Positions 6,429-7,024 of a stretch of 7,024 nucleotides of DNA are shown one piece after another; the stretch's first letter is position 1; every line of letters starts with the position of its first letter. The notes below the pieces were generated by a model. It saw only the letters and a list, made by a program, of their open reading frames with translations. It made no database searches and was not told the origin of the DNA. Source of the stretch: Patescibacteria group bacterium. Its GTDB lineage: Bacteria > Patescibacteriota > Patescibacteriia > UBA9934. The stretch covers positions 1 to 7,024 of the forward strand of contig JAHILS010000072.1 of NCBI GenBank assembly GCA_018896835.1, given 5' to 3'. The position numbers were made by a program, and so were the translations under genes.

Positions 6429-6998
6429 TTACTTTTTTATATAAACAAATAAGGTTTCGAAGTCTGGGGTCTTGGAGGGTTTGGGGCATGTTATGATCTT
6501 CTCTTCTAACTTCCAGCTTTGAAGATGTGATGTGTTTGTAATAATTACTGCACCTTTTTTTAACTCTTTTTGTAATTTTTCTTCCAAAATCGGCATGATG
6601 TCATACCATAAATATGTAAAAACAAAATCCGCATTGCGCAAATCAGTACAAAAAATATCTTGCTTTTGAAAATTTATTCCTCGTCTTAAAAACACATTTT
6701 TTAGTTTAGCAAAAAAAATTCTTATGGCGCTGTTGTCTATAGCGTAAACCTCAAGGTGTGGAAATTTCTTTTTTAATCGCAGTGATAATGACCCACGGGC
6801 ACATCCAAGGTCATAAAAAGTTTTGGTGTTAGGGTTATATTTTTGAATTGTTTTGGCAAGCGCATTGAATGCTTTTTTACCCGTAGATATATCATGCCCT
6901 TTTATAAGAGATTCGATCGTCAGCACAAAAAGCAACGCCAAGGTAATTGCTAAAAAAATATAAATTAGTAACAATAAGATGTTGGTTGGAAAAATCAT
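6429..6998 (-). CDS. Membrane-anchored class I SAM methyltransferase, FAM173/ATPSCKMT-like
   Basis: The 189-residue protein has one N-terminal membrane helix (about 5-28) and a compact Rossmann methyltransferase domain facing the cytosol. SAM-binding motif I is FYDLGCARGSLSL (61-73) and the motif II acid is D88 in AIDNS. D114 in KQDIF is a likely motif III acid. The segment FVFTYLW (125-131), EEKLQKELKKGAVIITN (139-155) and HLQSW (158-162) resembles the FAM173/ATPSCKMT family, whose animal members methylate lysines of mitochondrial membrane proteins. Bacterial relatives are mostly uncharacterised, so the substrate is unknown; a membrane protein near the anchor is the simplest guess. Motif I has Ala (A67) where the second glycine of GxGxG usually stands. 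No Shine-Dalgarno precedes the ATG, and the promoter is unclear because the window ends 26 bases upstream. Confidence 0.83.
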   Translation of the reverse strand: MIFPTNILLLLIYIFLAITLALLFVLTIESLIKGHDISTGKKAFNALAKTIQKYNPNTKTFYDLGCARGSLSLRLKKKFPHLEVYAIDNSAIRIFFAKLKNVFLRRGINFQKQDIFCTDLRNADFVFTYLWYDIMPILEEKLQKELKKGAVIITNTSHLQSWKLEEKIITCPKPSKTPDFETLFVYIKK

Positions 6999-7024
6999 AC
7001 ATAGTATTTAAAGAATGTATCAAC

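Noticed and set aside
6981..7010. TTGATA-N18-TATGAT promoter over the methyltransferase start
   Set aside because: The -10 would overlap the ATG and put the transcript start inside the membrane-helix coding region, with no later usable start. It is more likely chance in AT-rich sequence; the true promoter may lie outside the window.
1..7024. CRISPR arrays, tRNA/rRNA genes, insertion sequences or long direct repeats
   Set aside because: None seen on either strand; the only notable repeat is the 19-base promoter/start sequence shared by the two HExxH genes.

Overview
The window (about 38-40% G+C by eye) holds six complete protein-coding genes and no RNA gene, insertion sequence or CRISPR array. 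Compact genes, near-leaderless promoters, small membrane-anchored proteins of unknown function and a minimal-style cell-wall enzyme suggest a Candidate Phyla Radiation (Patescibacteria) bacterium. This is inference from style, not from a marker gene. TGA ends the first gene just before a strong terminator, so the code is probably standard bacterial and not the TGA=Gly code of Gracilibacteria/SR1.

Layout, left to right. A perfect hairpin terminator (42-75) closes a gene lying outside the window. A leaderless promoter then drives a 419-residue protein with an HELGH zinc-metallopeptidase signature (109-1368). A bidirectional terminator (1375-1413) separates it from a convergent minus-strand block. 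In transcription order that block is: a promoter at 5246-5274; an 815-residue fusion of a MurL-type UDP-MurNAc-L-Ala-L-Glu epimerase with a MurD-type ligase (5234-2787); a small membrane-anchored, cysteine-containing protein four bases downstream (2782-2285); then a four-helix membrane protein (2253-1417) with its own -10 box and a perfect Shine-Dalgarno. On the plus strand from 5299, divergent from the fusion, lies a second HExxH protein, probably a lipoprotein. It meets a convergent membrane-anchored SAM methyltransferase of FAM173/ATPSCKMT type (6998-6429) with only 2 bp between stop codons.

The main result is the fusion. MurL and MurD2 were described as separate proteins in Xanthomonas: MurD2 adds L-Glu to UDP-MurNAc-L-Ala, and MurL then uses ATP to epimerise the terminal L-Glu to D-Glu, bypassing glutamate racemase. 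Here both activities appear to sit on one chain, so the organism may make its D-Glu on the peptidoglycan precursor. A second thread is that the two HExxH genes, which are not obviously paralogous, share an almost identical promoter/start sequence (18 of 19 bases). This suggests a small co-expressed set of metalloproteins. The methyltransferase and the two membrane proteins have no clear link to these processes.
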